This document shows positions 21,964 through 32,225 of a DNA stretch of 64,000 nucleotides, piece after piece. The number at the start of each line of letters is the position of its first letter. The stretch's first letter is position 1. Below the pieces are notes generated by a model. That model was not told the origin of the DNA. It worked only from the letters and a program-made list of their open reading frames with translations, and did no database searches. The translations under genes and the position numbers were made by a program. This stretch comes from Uloborus plumipes (lineage: Eukaryota > Arthropoda > Arachnida > Araneae > Uloboridae): contig JAXGGA010004717.1 in NCBI GenBank assembly GCA_038373865.1, positions 1 to 64,000 of the forward strand, given 5' to 3'.

Positions 21964-23682
21964 GAATACAGAAAAGCTGGTAGCTAAATAGATAATTTGC
22001 AATAAAAAATATATTGCGGTCCTAAATTGAGATAAAAACTATCCTATCATTTAAGTTGGACCAAACTGAAACTGCGTGCAAAATTTGGTTAAAATCGGTT
22101 CAGTAGCTGAGGAGTCCATTGGACACAAACACAGGGACACGTAATTTTTATATATTATAAGAAAGATTATTACTTGTTTACTGCGCTCCAGAAGCTGCCA
22201 GAACGTGTGCTTTATGCCGCTCAGCCATGGAGGTGTCAAAAAAGGCTTAGTAAAAAGGCTTAGCCAAGAACACAGAAAAGCTGGTAGCTAAATACATAAT
22301 TTGCAATAAAAAATATATTGCGGTCCTAAATTGAGATAAAAACTATCCTATCATTTAAGTTGGACCAAACTGAAACTGCGTGTAAAATTTGGTTAAAATC
22401 GGCTCAGTAGCTGAGGAGTCCATTGGCCACAAACACAGGGACACGTAATTTTTATATATTAAGATATTACCTGTTTACTGCGCTCCGGAAGCTGTCAGAA
22501 CGTGTGCTTTATGTCGCTCAGCCATGGAGGTGTCAAAAAAGGCTTAGTAAAAAGGCTTAGTAAAAAGGTTTAGCCAAGAACACAGAAAAGCTGGTAGCTA
22601 AATACATAATTTGCAATTAAAAATACAGTGCGGTCTTAAATTGAGATAAAAACTATCCTATCATTTAAGTTGGACCAAACTGAAACTGCGTGCAAAATTT
22701 GGTTAAAATCGGTTCAGTAGCTGAGGAGTCCATTGAACACAAACACAGGGACACGTAATTTTTATATATTTTAAGAAAGATTATTACTTGTTTACTGCGC
22801 TCCAGAAGCTGCCAGAACGTGTGCTTTATGTCGCTCAGCCATGGAGGTGTCAAAAAAGGCTTAGTAAAAAGGCTTAGCTAAGAATACAGAAAAGCTGGTA
22901 GCTAAATACATAATTTGCAATTAAAAATACATTGCGGTCCTAAATTGAGATAAAAACTATTCTATCATTTAAGTTGGACCAAACTGAAACTGCGTGCAAA
23001 ATTTGGTTAAAATCGGTTCAGTAGCTGAGGAGTCCATTGGACACAAACACAGGGACACGTAATTTTTATATATTATAAGAAAGATTATTACTTGTTTACT
23101 GCGCTCCAGAAGCTGCCAGAACGTGTGCTTTATGTCTCTCAGCCATGGAGGTGTCAAAAAAGGCTTAGTAAAAAGGCTTAGCCAAGAATACAGAAAAGCT
23201 GGTAGCTAAATACATAATTTGCAATTAAAAATACATTGCGGTCCTAAATTGAGATAAAAACTATCCTATCATTTAAGTTGGACCAAACTGAAACTGCGTG
23301 CAAAATTTGTTTACAATCGGTTCAGTAATTGAGGAGTCCATTGGCCACAAACACAGGGACACGTAATTTTTATATATTAAGATATTACCTGTTTACTGCG
23401 CTTCGGAAGCTGTCAGAACGTGTGCTTTATGTCGCTCAGCCATGGAGGTGTCAAAAAAGGCTTAGTAAAAAGGTTTAGCCAAGAACACAGAAAAGCTGGT
23501 AGCTAAATACATAATTTGCAAGTAAAAATACATTGTGGTCCTAAATTGAGATAAAAACTATCCTATCATTTAAGTTGGACCAAACTGAAACTGCGTGCAA
23601 AATTTGGTTACAATCGGTTCAGTAATTGAGGAGTCCATTGGCTACAAACACAGGGACACGTAATTTTTATATATTAAGACGA
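21964..23682. repeat. Six tandem units of ~304 bp
   Basis: Units start (GAAYACAGAAAAGCTGG) at 21964, 22268, 22578, 22882, 23186 and 23483. The spacing is 304, 310, 304, 304 and 297 bp, and the last unit stops at 23682, the Helitron 5' end. Each unit contains the block ATTTAAGTTGGACCAAACTG to CACAGGGACACGTAATTTTT, which is the Helitron 5' terminal region, followed by about 130 bp including CTCAGCCATGGAGGTGTC. A 62-codon minus-strand frame recurs in three units only because the sequence repeats. Confidence 0.93.
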
Positions 23683-23744
23683 TATTGTGATACATTATTT
23701 CATAATAAATTAAATTTTAATGCACCTATTAATTTAGGTAGTGA

Positions 23745-24115
23745 CTATAAAAAAGTAACTTTCACAAGCTAATATTAGTTTACACTCAGTGACTCTAGAA
23801 ACTGAATATAACCTTTGAGCCATAATATAAATATACGATCACTGTCCGTAGATAGTGAATGTAACTTTTATACGGGCATAATGTAAATCAACAGTCACTG
23901 CTCGTAAAAAATGAATATAACTTTTACGGGCATAATGTAAATTAACGGTGACTGCTCGTAAAAAAATATTATAACTTTTACGGGCATAATGTAAATTAAC
24001 GGTGACTGCTCGTAAAAAATTATTATAACTTTTACGGGCATAATGTAAATTAACGGTGACTGCTCGTAAAAAATTATTAAAACTTTTACGGGCATAATGT
24101 AAATTAACGGCACAC
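23745..24115. repeat. 54 bp minisatellite, about 6-7 units
   Basis: CGGGCATAATGTAAA recurs at 23873, 23927, 23981, 24035 and 24089, exactly 54 bp apart, with two more diverged units to the left. The unit contains TAACTTTTACGGGCATAATG and TAACGGTGACTGCTCGTAAA. Because 54 is a multiple of three, the minus strand shows an 18-residue repeating frame (around PLIYIMPVKV), which I regard as a by-product. It sits just inside the right end of the 14695-24267 structure. Confidence 0.92.
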
Positions 24116-24269
24116 AGCCGTTATTTTACGGAAGAAAAAATAACGGGCAAGCATATTATTTTGACGGCCATACGAGTTTACGGGCAGAATATTATTTTAA
24201 CGGCCAGTGACCGGACCCTTTTTTGCCGGTCTTTGGCCGTAATCTTACGCTGAGATTTTTAACAGTGTA

Positions 24270-25139
24270 TATGAAAAATGAGAAATCAACAAAATCTAAA
24301 ATTTGTTTTGTTTTCTAGACTAATAAATTCATTATATTTATGGCTTTCACATAAAATGTGTTCCAAATTCATCCCCGAGATGCTCTACAGTAACCTTTTA
24401 AGCACAAGTTTCTCTTCAATCGTGTTTTAGATGTTCAATTTTCACGATAACATGTTTTAATATTTTTTGCATAAAGCTAATGGGGGTGTGTGGTGCAGGC
24501 CTTCCCCGCAGTGCCCTCTCCTTGTCAAATGCTTTCCAATCCTTAATTTTTGCTACACCTTACCCCACTTTGCTTGGGACTGTGCTACTGTAGGAATCAA
24601 CATAACCTTAAAGCAACTAAAAAGCAAAAAATAATAGATAACAGTTGCATAAAATTTTTTACCCATAGCAGTTAATTAAATTTGTTGAGTTTTTGCAGTA
24701 CAAAGATCCACTGAAAAAAAATACTCACTCATAAGATGAACAATATTTTTTGTCTCTAAACGATAGACTATTTTAATACCTACCTTATTATAATGTTAGC
24801 TTCTTAATTATTAATTACCTTTTGCAGCCTCATTCTATACACTGGCTAACCTAACTAGGTTTAATTTTAAAGACCGAACAAGAATTAGTTTTTAATTAAA
24901 TTAATGTTAAAGGATTCTGTGGGTAGTCAGTCAGTTTAGGTAACAGTTTCTATTATTTGAAAATGTTTCATTGTTGTAAAGAATGGTAGTTTTGCATGTT
25001 TGGAAGATATCTAAAAAATCAAGAAAAAAATTAATGTTTAAGAGTAATATAGTGTTTTTTAAAATTCTTTACGCTATGATACTGGGTAAAAAAGAAGAAA
25101 AAAAAATGAGAACAGTTTTTAAAACTTTTTTCCACCCTC

Positions 25140-25196
<57 letters not shown>

Positions 25197-25528
25197 GAAA
25201 ATATCCAATTTTTTGGTTTTTCTGGCTTGCTCCTGGATCAGAAGATATTATTCGATCTCAATATATTTTTTAAAATTTCAGAAGGCTTCACCAATCGTAA
25301 CTTTTCCGTCCAAGAGCATTAAAATAAAACATTGAAAATATTTTTTAAAAATCGTTAAAAACACATGAAAATTTTCATTTTTTGAAAATTTCAGTCTCGT
25401 TGCGGGATTGGAAGATATTATCCGATTTCAAAAATTTTTGTTTTGTTTTATAAGTCTTCACCAATCGCAACTTTTCCGCACTATTACGATTTGAAAATAA
25501 AAATTTTGTTTTTTTCGCTCCACCCTAA
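24270..25528. repeat. Spacer and right inverted arm of the outer element
   Basis: 24270-~24640 is spacer of unknown nature with a GC-rich bit (GGCCTTCCCCGCAGTGCCCT). From about 24640 to 25528 the sequence is the reverse complement of 10470-11287 plus 14453-14640, with scattered substitutions. It shows how the left arm looked before insertion. It differs mainly by the poly(A) expansion at 25141-25194. Confidence 0.75.
25141..25194 (+). repeat. (A)54 homopolymer
   Basis: An uninterrupted run of about 54 A. The matching place in the left arm (near 10820) has no such run, so this is expansion of an A-rich site rather than a retrotransposon tail. Length may be unreliable, as assembly and sequencing often misjudge such runs. 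Confidence 0.95.
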
Positions 25529-28500
25529 TAAATATTGAAGAAAAAAAAGAAAGTAGAATTTTGAGATTGGTAAATTTGTTAGCCTGTCTATCCATTCTGA
25601 TCACTTTTAAAGAAATAATTCAAGGTGAATATTTTTTTTGAAAGAGTTTGGTCAGTACAACTTATTCCGACATTTATTTCTTTATTTGAACAATTGATTG
25701 CGTTAAATTTGGGTAGTTCAAGGAATGCAATGTTTACAAGGAAATTTAAGACGTGAACCTTAACTCACAGCCGAATTCACTTCGTAAAAAACTTCTTCGA
25801 AAGAGCTTTTGACTTAGTACATGCAACTATCCGAACAACTCGTATACTCTTATATCTAGTGAAGGAAATATCACCCTGCCAGGTCATTAGTGGGACAAAT
25901 AACCCGTTAATGAGGTGGGGCATATATCCCTTTTGTCGAGGTTATTTGCCCCATCCTCAAGAATTCACACAGAAGAATCATACGACATTAATCATGGCTA
26001 AACGTATTTCTCATAATTCTCTCTTACTGTTTAAACATAAAAATCAACTGAACAAAGGAATGGTTATCGTTTTAAATTATTTAAAAAATCGTTTAAATTT
26101 TAAACTGTACGTTAAAGTTTCTAAAAGTACTAACAGATCACACGCTAAAACCTGACACATTTCAATTTAGGTTTTTGTAGGTTGAGCCGGAATTAAATAT
26201 CTACCGATCATTTCGTCATTTCTTTATTTAGGGGCCAATGAACATATACTGTGAAAACAGATCATAGAAATTAAGAGAGAAAAAAAATGACGTTAAAAAA
26301 AAAAAAAACACTTTTAAAACCAGCCTGCAGTCCTTGATTGCAGACATTTATTTGACGGAAAAAAGCTTCATTTTTTTTTCATTTTTTCTGTGTATTCTTA
26401 AGTAATAAGGAATTATCTGTACGTATTGAGTATACTCTTTAAACTTAGCCAAACATTTAAATGCCCCCATTTGCATCAGAAAAAAGCCAAAATCATTCTT
26501 TACATTCCTAGATTAAGTTGGATTTTCAAGAAAAAATTCCAAGAACTACTTCTGCTCCTTCCAGAAACCAATACTTGCAATCCGAAAGACGACTGCCATT
26601 TTTTTGGCATGCGAAACTTTTCATGGCATGAAACACCTGCTTTTTTCTAGGAGCAGCGGATTTCTTTGAAATGGAACACATTTCTAAAGGGAAACAAATA
26701 CATCAAAGGAAATCGAAGGCGTTTTTTATCTGTTGATATTCGTCGACTTGACATACTACAGAAAATTGCGCAAGATTTGTTGCTTCTGGGTAGCCTTCCC
26801 TGGTACTGTATTTTTTTGGGAAAGCATCAAAAGCTCTTTTATTGATTAATGCTGCTTTCTCTGAAAATATTTATACGTTTCCTAAAATACTGAAAGATAA
26901 AACCTGGAGCATTTATCTCTGTGAAGTTTATTACTAATGGCTAGAGCGTAGAATTCGGCACATAGGCCCATGAATTTATATCTGTAGGAAAATACGGATT
27001 TCCTATAGTTGCAGGAACCCAGCATTAAATTAAAATTTTAAATAATCCTCAACAAACCCTGATTGTCAAATTCATATTAAAATGAGCTTCGATGGTCAGA
27101 AAACATAAAATTTAAATACGTTACCAATTTGCTAGATAAGATTAGAAAACCCGGGAAAGGATAGATAATCTCAATTATTAAGTTTTGCTAAACACAAAAG
27201 CAGAATAAAGAGGAAAAATTGAATTTAAAAAAAAAAAAAAGCCTTGCTTGCTAAAATCAATTAAAGCATATTTTTATTTGTTATCAAATAAAAATAGCAA
27301 GAGAAGAACATCCCTTGTCTCTAAGGATAAATTCTTACTAATCAGGTGAAAAAGTCTTAAAATTTTATTCAAAATGTATTAAAAAGGGTTCTCATGTATT
27401 TTATAAAAACTTAGAAGTTTCAAATAAATTTCATCTTACTCAGAAGTCTACTAAAATACCGAAAAAAAGACAGGCTTATTTTTTGCATTTAATTTCGGAA
27501 ACCAGTCAAACATAAATTTCTACAATTTCAAAAGCATTTGGAGTTTCAAGCAAGGAATCATACCAGTTCATAGACTTAAAAAAAAAAAAGATGATTTCAC
27601 TCTGATTGGAGTCTATTTTTAATATACAAGTACATCAATAAAAGATTTTGTGCTGCCATGTATAAAACTTCATAGCTCTAAATGATATTATGAATTTTTG
27701 AAAACGAAGCATTCAAGTATTTAATTAGCAGTCTCTCGTGAAACTATCGGCTCCGACTACTCCTAAGATATTTTCAGAAAGCATTCCGAAAACTCCTGTC
27801 AAATCCTCTTTGAAAGCTACCAATGAAACTAAGCTAATATTGACACTACTCATTAGCTTCGGCCAAGAAAAGAAACTTAATCGATTAAAAGCTTCTTTGC
27901 CACATCAGATAGCATTTCCCAATACTCTGGAACTAGCTGAATCTTCGTAATAACACTGATTATGAAAGTTGCCTTTTCAAATTGGACTCAAGCCTCCAGA
28001 CTATTCCAGAAAGAATTGTAACTATTCAAGAAAGAATCTCTAAGCTCATCATAAGATCAGCTTCCTCTGCAAACAGCTTAGAAGTTATAAGAAAGTTCGA
28101 CTTAGAGGCATTATTGAGTAAATACGCAGATCTAATAGCATAATAAGAAAGCTTGGGGGAATTAACTCTCAAAAGAACTAAAGAATATCCAACAATGGCT
28201 TAATATATAAAACTATATGGGAACTAAGCTGAAAATGAACCAATAATTGATTTTGATATTATTTTTTAAAGTGGCAGATGCTTATAAAATGAAGATGTTG
28301 TAACTGAAAAAAGTGAGTGTGAGCAAATAGATTATAAGTAAAATAAATAAATAAATAAACCGAAATATGGAAAAAAAATATTTCTCTGATAGCAATTATT
28401 TAGTATAATTGCTTTTTAAAATTAAAATAAGGTGTCATTTTGTGAAAAAAGAAAGCTTTTAAAAATCCTGAGATAAATTTAAAATTGAGTAGCGTAATAT

Positions 28501-29359
28501 ACAACAACATGAGTACGTTCCTAAGATCTATTCGACATCATCAACTTCACTACACTTGCATAAATCATATCAGTTCCTATTTTAGTCCTACGCTTTTAAG
28601 ATATTATTATCTCGCAAGAAAAACTTCTATTTTATTTTTAATTTTTTTCGAAGTAAAACTCGTTGGAATCTTGTATGTAATTTCAAATTTCATTTAAAAA
28701 TTTTCTCTTTTTGCATTTGCTCAGTGAATAATTTTTTTATAGGACAGATTTCATTTAGAATTATTTGAAGATTTTCTTTTAAGGAAAAGCTCAGAATTTT
28801 ATTATTTCCAGTTTCGAAGCCTAGAAGAATAATCTAACTACTACTAGAAGTTTTTACTCCAATGATTTTTACACACGGCACAAAAGAGAAACTCGGAGAC
28901 CGTAAAAGAAAGTATGCCATGTTCTTAAAATAAATTACGAACTTCAAAATTTAATTTTGTGTTGTTCAAGATTCTGCATATATTTTTTTACTTTGAAAAT
29001 GAAATCTGCGGGAGATCAAAAAATGAAAAACTACTTTTGTTCAGAGAAAAAAAATATTACACCGTTATACCACACAAATTTACAGAGAAATCCATACTTG
29101 TATCTATACCTGGGTTGCAAGAAATTTTTTTTCAAAGCAAAAAAAAAAAAAAAAAGAGCTCAGGGATGCTCTTTTTATTCTTTAGAAAGTTCACAGTCAC
29201 AGCTCCAAGAACAAACAAGTACTAACATTAAATTAAAAATTTAAACATCCCCCGACACTGATTGCCGATCTCATATTAAAACGAACTTCTCTGGACATAA
29301 ATCATTTTAAGTTTAAATATATTTACTTGTTTTCGATATTTGAAATTGTTAAAAATCAA
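25529..29359. other. Intergenic AT-rich region, no gene recognised
   Basis: Open frames at 25859-26155, 26426-26650, 27738-27950 and 28957-29244 show no known motif. The 27735-28200 stretch reads somewhat protein-like in one frame with interruptions (for example LNRLKASLPHQIAFPNTLEL), so a decayed gag-like or host pseudogene is possible but unproven. Segments 27015-27140 and 29220-29340 look like diverged copies of one repeat (shared CATTAAATTAAAA and TCATATTAAAAYGARCTTC). Short A runs occur near 27228, 27577 and 29140. Confidence 0.4.
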
Positions 29360-29406
29360 TTACAAGCAACGCCTCCTAAATACTAATTAGGAGGCGTTGT
29401 TACAAG
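29360..29406. repeat. 33 bp perfect hairpin between 7 bp direct repeats
   Basis: CAACGCCTCCTAA (29367-29379) and TTAGGAGGCGTTG (29387-29399) pair perfectly around a 7 nt loop. TTACAAG occurs immediately on both sides (29360-29366 and 29400-29406). This is the signature of an inserted or collapsed tiny element: ends plus target duplication with almost nothing between. A rho-independent terminator reading is irrelevant in this eukaryotic context. Confidence 0.85.
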
Positions 29407-29799
29407 TCTTTTAATAGTTCCCAAATAGAAACTGGCAACAAAAACATTTTAAATCCTGTAGATTTAAGCCTTAGCTGCATTTGTTAACAATTACAAGTAT
29501 TTTGTTTGTTAAAAAAATAGAAACTGGCAACTGAAAAACATTTTAATAAATTATACAAGAGTTTGCTTTCCTTGTCTGCCAACTAAACAATGATCACGGT
29601 TCCAATCGCGTGAAAAAAGGCCAAGCTGGATTTGATAAAAACGCATCCAATTACATCGTATCAGACGCAGAAAATTTTTCTCTTTCATTTGTTGCTATTT
29701 TTTAAAGTTTTGAAGTATGTTTTCACTGCTAAAATCCCGAAAAACATTTTAAAGGTTTGTAATTAATATCTTCGTTAATCAATACCATCCGAAGACGCA

Positions 29800-29962
29800 A
29801 CCTAGCCAAGAACACTCTCGATCAACTCCCCTTTCGAACAAAAAAAAAAAAAAAATTCAAAATCGGTCCATCCGTTTAGGCTGCAGAGTGCCACAGACAG
29901 ATACACAGATACACATACACGTCAAACATATAACCTCCCTTCCTTTGTGTGTCGGGGGTTAA
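29800..29962 (+). mobile_element. LINE/RTE-like 3' tail fragment
   Basis: Contains AAAATCGGTCCATCCGTTTA, CAGACAGATACACAGATACA, ACACGTCAAACATATAACC and a terminal GTGTCGGGGGTTAAAAA. This string of phrases is the common 3' part of RTE-like or related retroposons in arthropod genomes. No coding domain remains, so assignment to a clade is tentative. Confidence 0.5.
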
Positions 29963-30603
29963 AAAGCTTTCGTAATTAATAAATTTTAATATCAAATAAT
30001 CTACTGCTGTACCATGTAAATAATGAAAATAATAGTAATAATAGAAAAACGTTAAGTTTTTCTGCTTAGTAAAAACTTAGTAAAGATTGGGAAAATGGGT
30101 TTTATGCTAATAATAAAACAATTCTTACAGTAAGTAATGAAAAACTCAAGCTCGGTGGTGTACCTAGCACTATTTAACCCAGTTATGACCAGTAGCTTCA
30201 AAACGGGACGCTTGTTGGTTACTGCATACAAAAACTTGTAATGGGTATATCCTTTTGCTAAAGCTGTTTTTCATAAGTTAAATAGTCATTCTTCTTGAGA
30301 AAACTAGTTAGAGCCACTATTTGGACATCAGAGTATATTTATTGACAGCTATTTTCATACAAATCAGTCAAGCAACGATCCAGCATCAGGAGCCACAGAA
30401 AGTAATTTTTTTTTTTTTGCGAACGTATTTGTCATAAAATTAAGCTATTTTAAAATGATTTGCTTAAAATTGATCAGATATGCCTTCTGTAATGTTACTT
30501 TGCAAAAGTAAAGTCAAGTAAGGTCGTATTTTGCGCACATATCTGCCTAATGTCCCATAAACAGGATGTTAAATATTTTAATAAATATGGCAACAGCGAT
30601 CTA

Positions 30604-32030
30604 CACTGCCGGAAAAAAAATCCCAACACCAAGAAAAATTTGCTGTAGAGTAATGAAACTGGGGTAATGCAATTGTCTAGTTGACATGTTTAATTGATTA
30701 AATGTACAATACTACTGGCTAATTTAAGCTCAAGAAAATGCTGTGCAAATGTGAAATTATGTTAATTTCATAGATGGTGTAACCTCCTGAATTTTGAAGG
30801 CAAGCCTGAAAGCGTGCATGCATTATGTCATACAGGTGCCGAATGTCACTTTGTGGTATAGAGTGCCATGCTTGTTGCACTTGTTGTGTCAATATTAGAA
30901 CCGTCATTGCTGACTGTGAATGATGCTCGAGGTGCCGTCCAATGATATCCCATACGTTATCAATTTGAGACAGACCTGGTGATTTTGCAGATCATGGTAA
31001 CATGTCAGCACTCTGTAGAGCACATTGCGTTACAGCAGCGATGTGAGGGCGAGCGTTATCCGGTTGGAAAACGCTCCCTTGAATGCTACTCATGAAGGGC
31101 TGTACTACTGGTTAAATTAACAGACTGAAGACAAATTTTCAGTTAGTGAGTTTGGGATAACCACAAGAATGCCCCTGCTGTCGTAGGAAAATGCTCCAGA
31201 GACCATAACTCCAGGTGTGAGTCCCGTGTGTCTAGGCCGTAGACCGCTTGGATGCAGGCGGTCCCCTGGCCTCCTTCTGACCAATATACAGCCACCACTG
31301 GTACTAATTCAGAATCTGTTTTCATCAAAAATTACAACAGATCTCCACTCCGACCTCCAGTGAGCTCTGTCGTGGCACCACTGCCGTCGGAAAAGGCAAT
31401 GGTTTGCAGTCAATGGAATACCGGCTACAGGCTGCCTGGCTCGGAGCTGTCCTTGAAGTAAACAGTTTCTTACCGTTCCTTGGGTCACGACGGTACCAAC
31501 TGCAGCTCGAATGTCAGCCGCAGATGCAGTACGATGAGCCACAGCCGTAGGCAAGATTCGACGATCTTCTTTCTCTGTCGTGCCACGTGACAGCTCGGAA
31601 CTCGATCTTCTTGAGGTAGTACCATCCCTTTCCCATAGCTTCCAATAATCATGCATGGTGGAAACATTCCCACCTAAGTCTTTCTGCAATATCGCGAAAT
31701 GAAAATCCACCTTCTCGTAGCCAAATTGTACGACCTCGTTAAAACTCGGTGAGCTGTTGATAATGGCTTCTTCGTCTTCTTAAATGCATTCCTGGCTAAT
31801 ATGAACGCAAATCGTCAAATTTCGCGAAAAAATAATACACACAAGCTTCACAACAAGCTTTTAAAACAAGCCTTATTTGCATGTTCTGAGTGACGCCAGC
31901 TGCGCCACACTGATGCGCGGAACACGAAATTTCAATCGATGTCATCTTTCAGTTGTATAAACACGCCTACCAAATTTCGTTTATCTAGCTCAAGTCTTTC
32001 TTGGTGTTGGGATTTTTTTTTCCGCCAGTG
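30604..32030 (-). mobile_element. Tc1-like transposon (1427 bp), nested
   Basis: Inverted ends CACTGCCGGAAAAAAAATCC and GGATTTTTTTTTCCGCCAGTG are flanked by TA (30602-30603 and 32031-32032). CCAACACCAAGAAA continues the repeat. Between them, on the minus strand, is a decayed transposase. Insertion into the piggyBac-type MITE is clear because both halves of that MITE lie outside the Tc1 ends. Confidence 0.92.
30719..31770 (-). pseudogene. Tc1-like transposase, inactivated
   Basis: Read on the minus strand, in order: an N-terminal region with REGGFSFRDIAE-like text split by a frameshift near 31690, GGNVSTMHDYWKLWERDGTT, ELSRGTTEKEDRRI, VAHRTASAADIRAAVGT, RNCLLQGQLRARQPVAGIPL, RRQWCHDRAHWRSEW and IFDENRF (first catalytic Asp). 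After further frame changes come YWSEGGQGTACIQ, then IDNVWDIIGRHLEHH and a C-terminal QVQQAWHSIPQSDIRHLYD ending at 30719. The second catalytic segment is lost in the broken region near 31030-31140. In the third, Asp stands where Tc1 family members have Glu or Asp. Several frameshifts and stops make it non-functional. Confidence 0.9.
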
Positions 32031-32225
32031 TATTTTACGCATAAAATGTATGTAAAAAATTCCAAGTAAGAGTTTTAAGCAGATAAAAATTGAAAAAAAA
32101 TGTTAAAAAATACTTGGACATAAATGGGTTAACATAGTTTTATAAAATCTCTTTTCTCGTTTTCAGAACTGTTCATTATATTTGGAAAAACTTGAGTTGC
32201 TAAAACAATAGTAGGGCAATTCCAC

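Larger units (their letters stand above)
21126..23682 (-). mobile_element. Helitron with coding remnant and amplified 5' region
   Basis: On the minus strand the 3' terminus is CGCGTGGCCGGGTCAGCTAG, ending in CTAG next to host T, with a short hairpin-capable GCCACAGCAACGCGTGGC before it. The 5' terminus is TCGTCTTAATATATAAAAAT at 23682. Host A (21125) and T (23683) bracket the element, the A|T insertion rule of Helitrons. No terminal inverted repeat or target duplication is expected. It carries the C-terminus of a Helitron helicase and a 304 bp tandem array toward the 5' end. Its Rep domain is missing. Confidence 0.75.
14695..24267. mobile_element. Possible 9.6 kb element with CACTSTTARAAAT ends and ACGGCC subterminal motifs
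   Basis: Left end CACTCTTAGAAATTTCCGTA and right end (reverse complement) CACTGTTAAAAATCTCAGCG are similar, each followed inward by GGCCGTAA/TTACGGCC motifs, and TA lies outside both ends. This matches the end type of 11288-14452. If correct, one large element carries the segmental duplication, hAT and Helitron insertions and the possible exon near 20.1 kb. Alternatively the two ends belong to separate fragments that happen to bracket this region. Confidence 0.45.
10470..25528. mobile_element. Outer element with TAGGGTGG-type inverted ends, 15 kb after nested insertions
   Basis: Arms of roughly 0.9 kb are inverted copies of one another: 10470-11287 plus 14453-~14640 on the left, ~24640-25528 on the right. 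Ends read TTAAGGTGGAGCGAAAAAAA and TTTTTTTCGCTCCACCCTAA. TAAATA lies outside both ends (10464-10469 and 25529-25534), giving a 6 bp duplication, or 8 bp if the extra TT is counted. A small relative with the same ends is at 44929-46384. The superfamily is not recognised. The left arm is split by the element at 11288-14452, and the right arm shows the intact pre-insertion sequence (near 24829-24845). Confidence 0.75.
30178..32128. mobile_element. piggyBac-type MITE split by a Tc1 insertion
   Basis: Starts CCCAGTTATGACCAGTA and ends TACTTGGACATAAATGGG, with TTAA on both sides (30174-30177 and 32129-32132). Removing the Tc1 element at 30604-32030 and one TA leaves about 522 bp, close to the 514 bp MITE at 9796-10309, though interior sequence differs, so it is probably a related family with similar ends. 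Confidence 0.8.

Noticed and set aside
22051..23157. Three nearly identical 62-codon minus-strand frames beginning MTPPWL
   Set aside because: They are periodic by-products of the 304 bp Helitron-associated array; other units have the frame broken.
21964..23682. CRISPR-like array because of regular repeats
   Set aside because: Units are contiguous 304 bp copies with no unique spacers, in a eukaryotic transposon context.
23895..24113. 72-codon frame with an 18-residue repeat (PLIYIMPVKV)
   Set aside because: Produced by the 54 bp minisatellite. No start context, and hydrophobic content follows from AT-rich sequence.
25859..26155. 98-codon frame as a host gene
   Set aside because: No known motif, splice signals or codon bias different from flanks; length is within chance for this window.
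29367..29399. Rho-independent transcription terminator
   Set aside because: The hairpin lacks a following T run and the window is eukaryotic; the flanking 7 bp duplication points to a mobile remnant.
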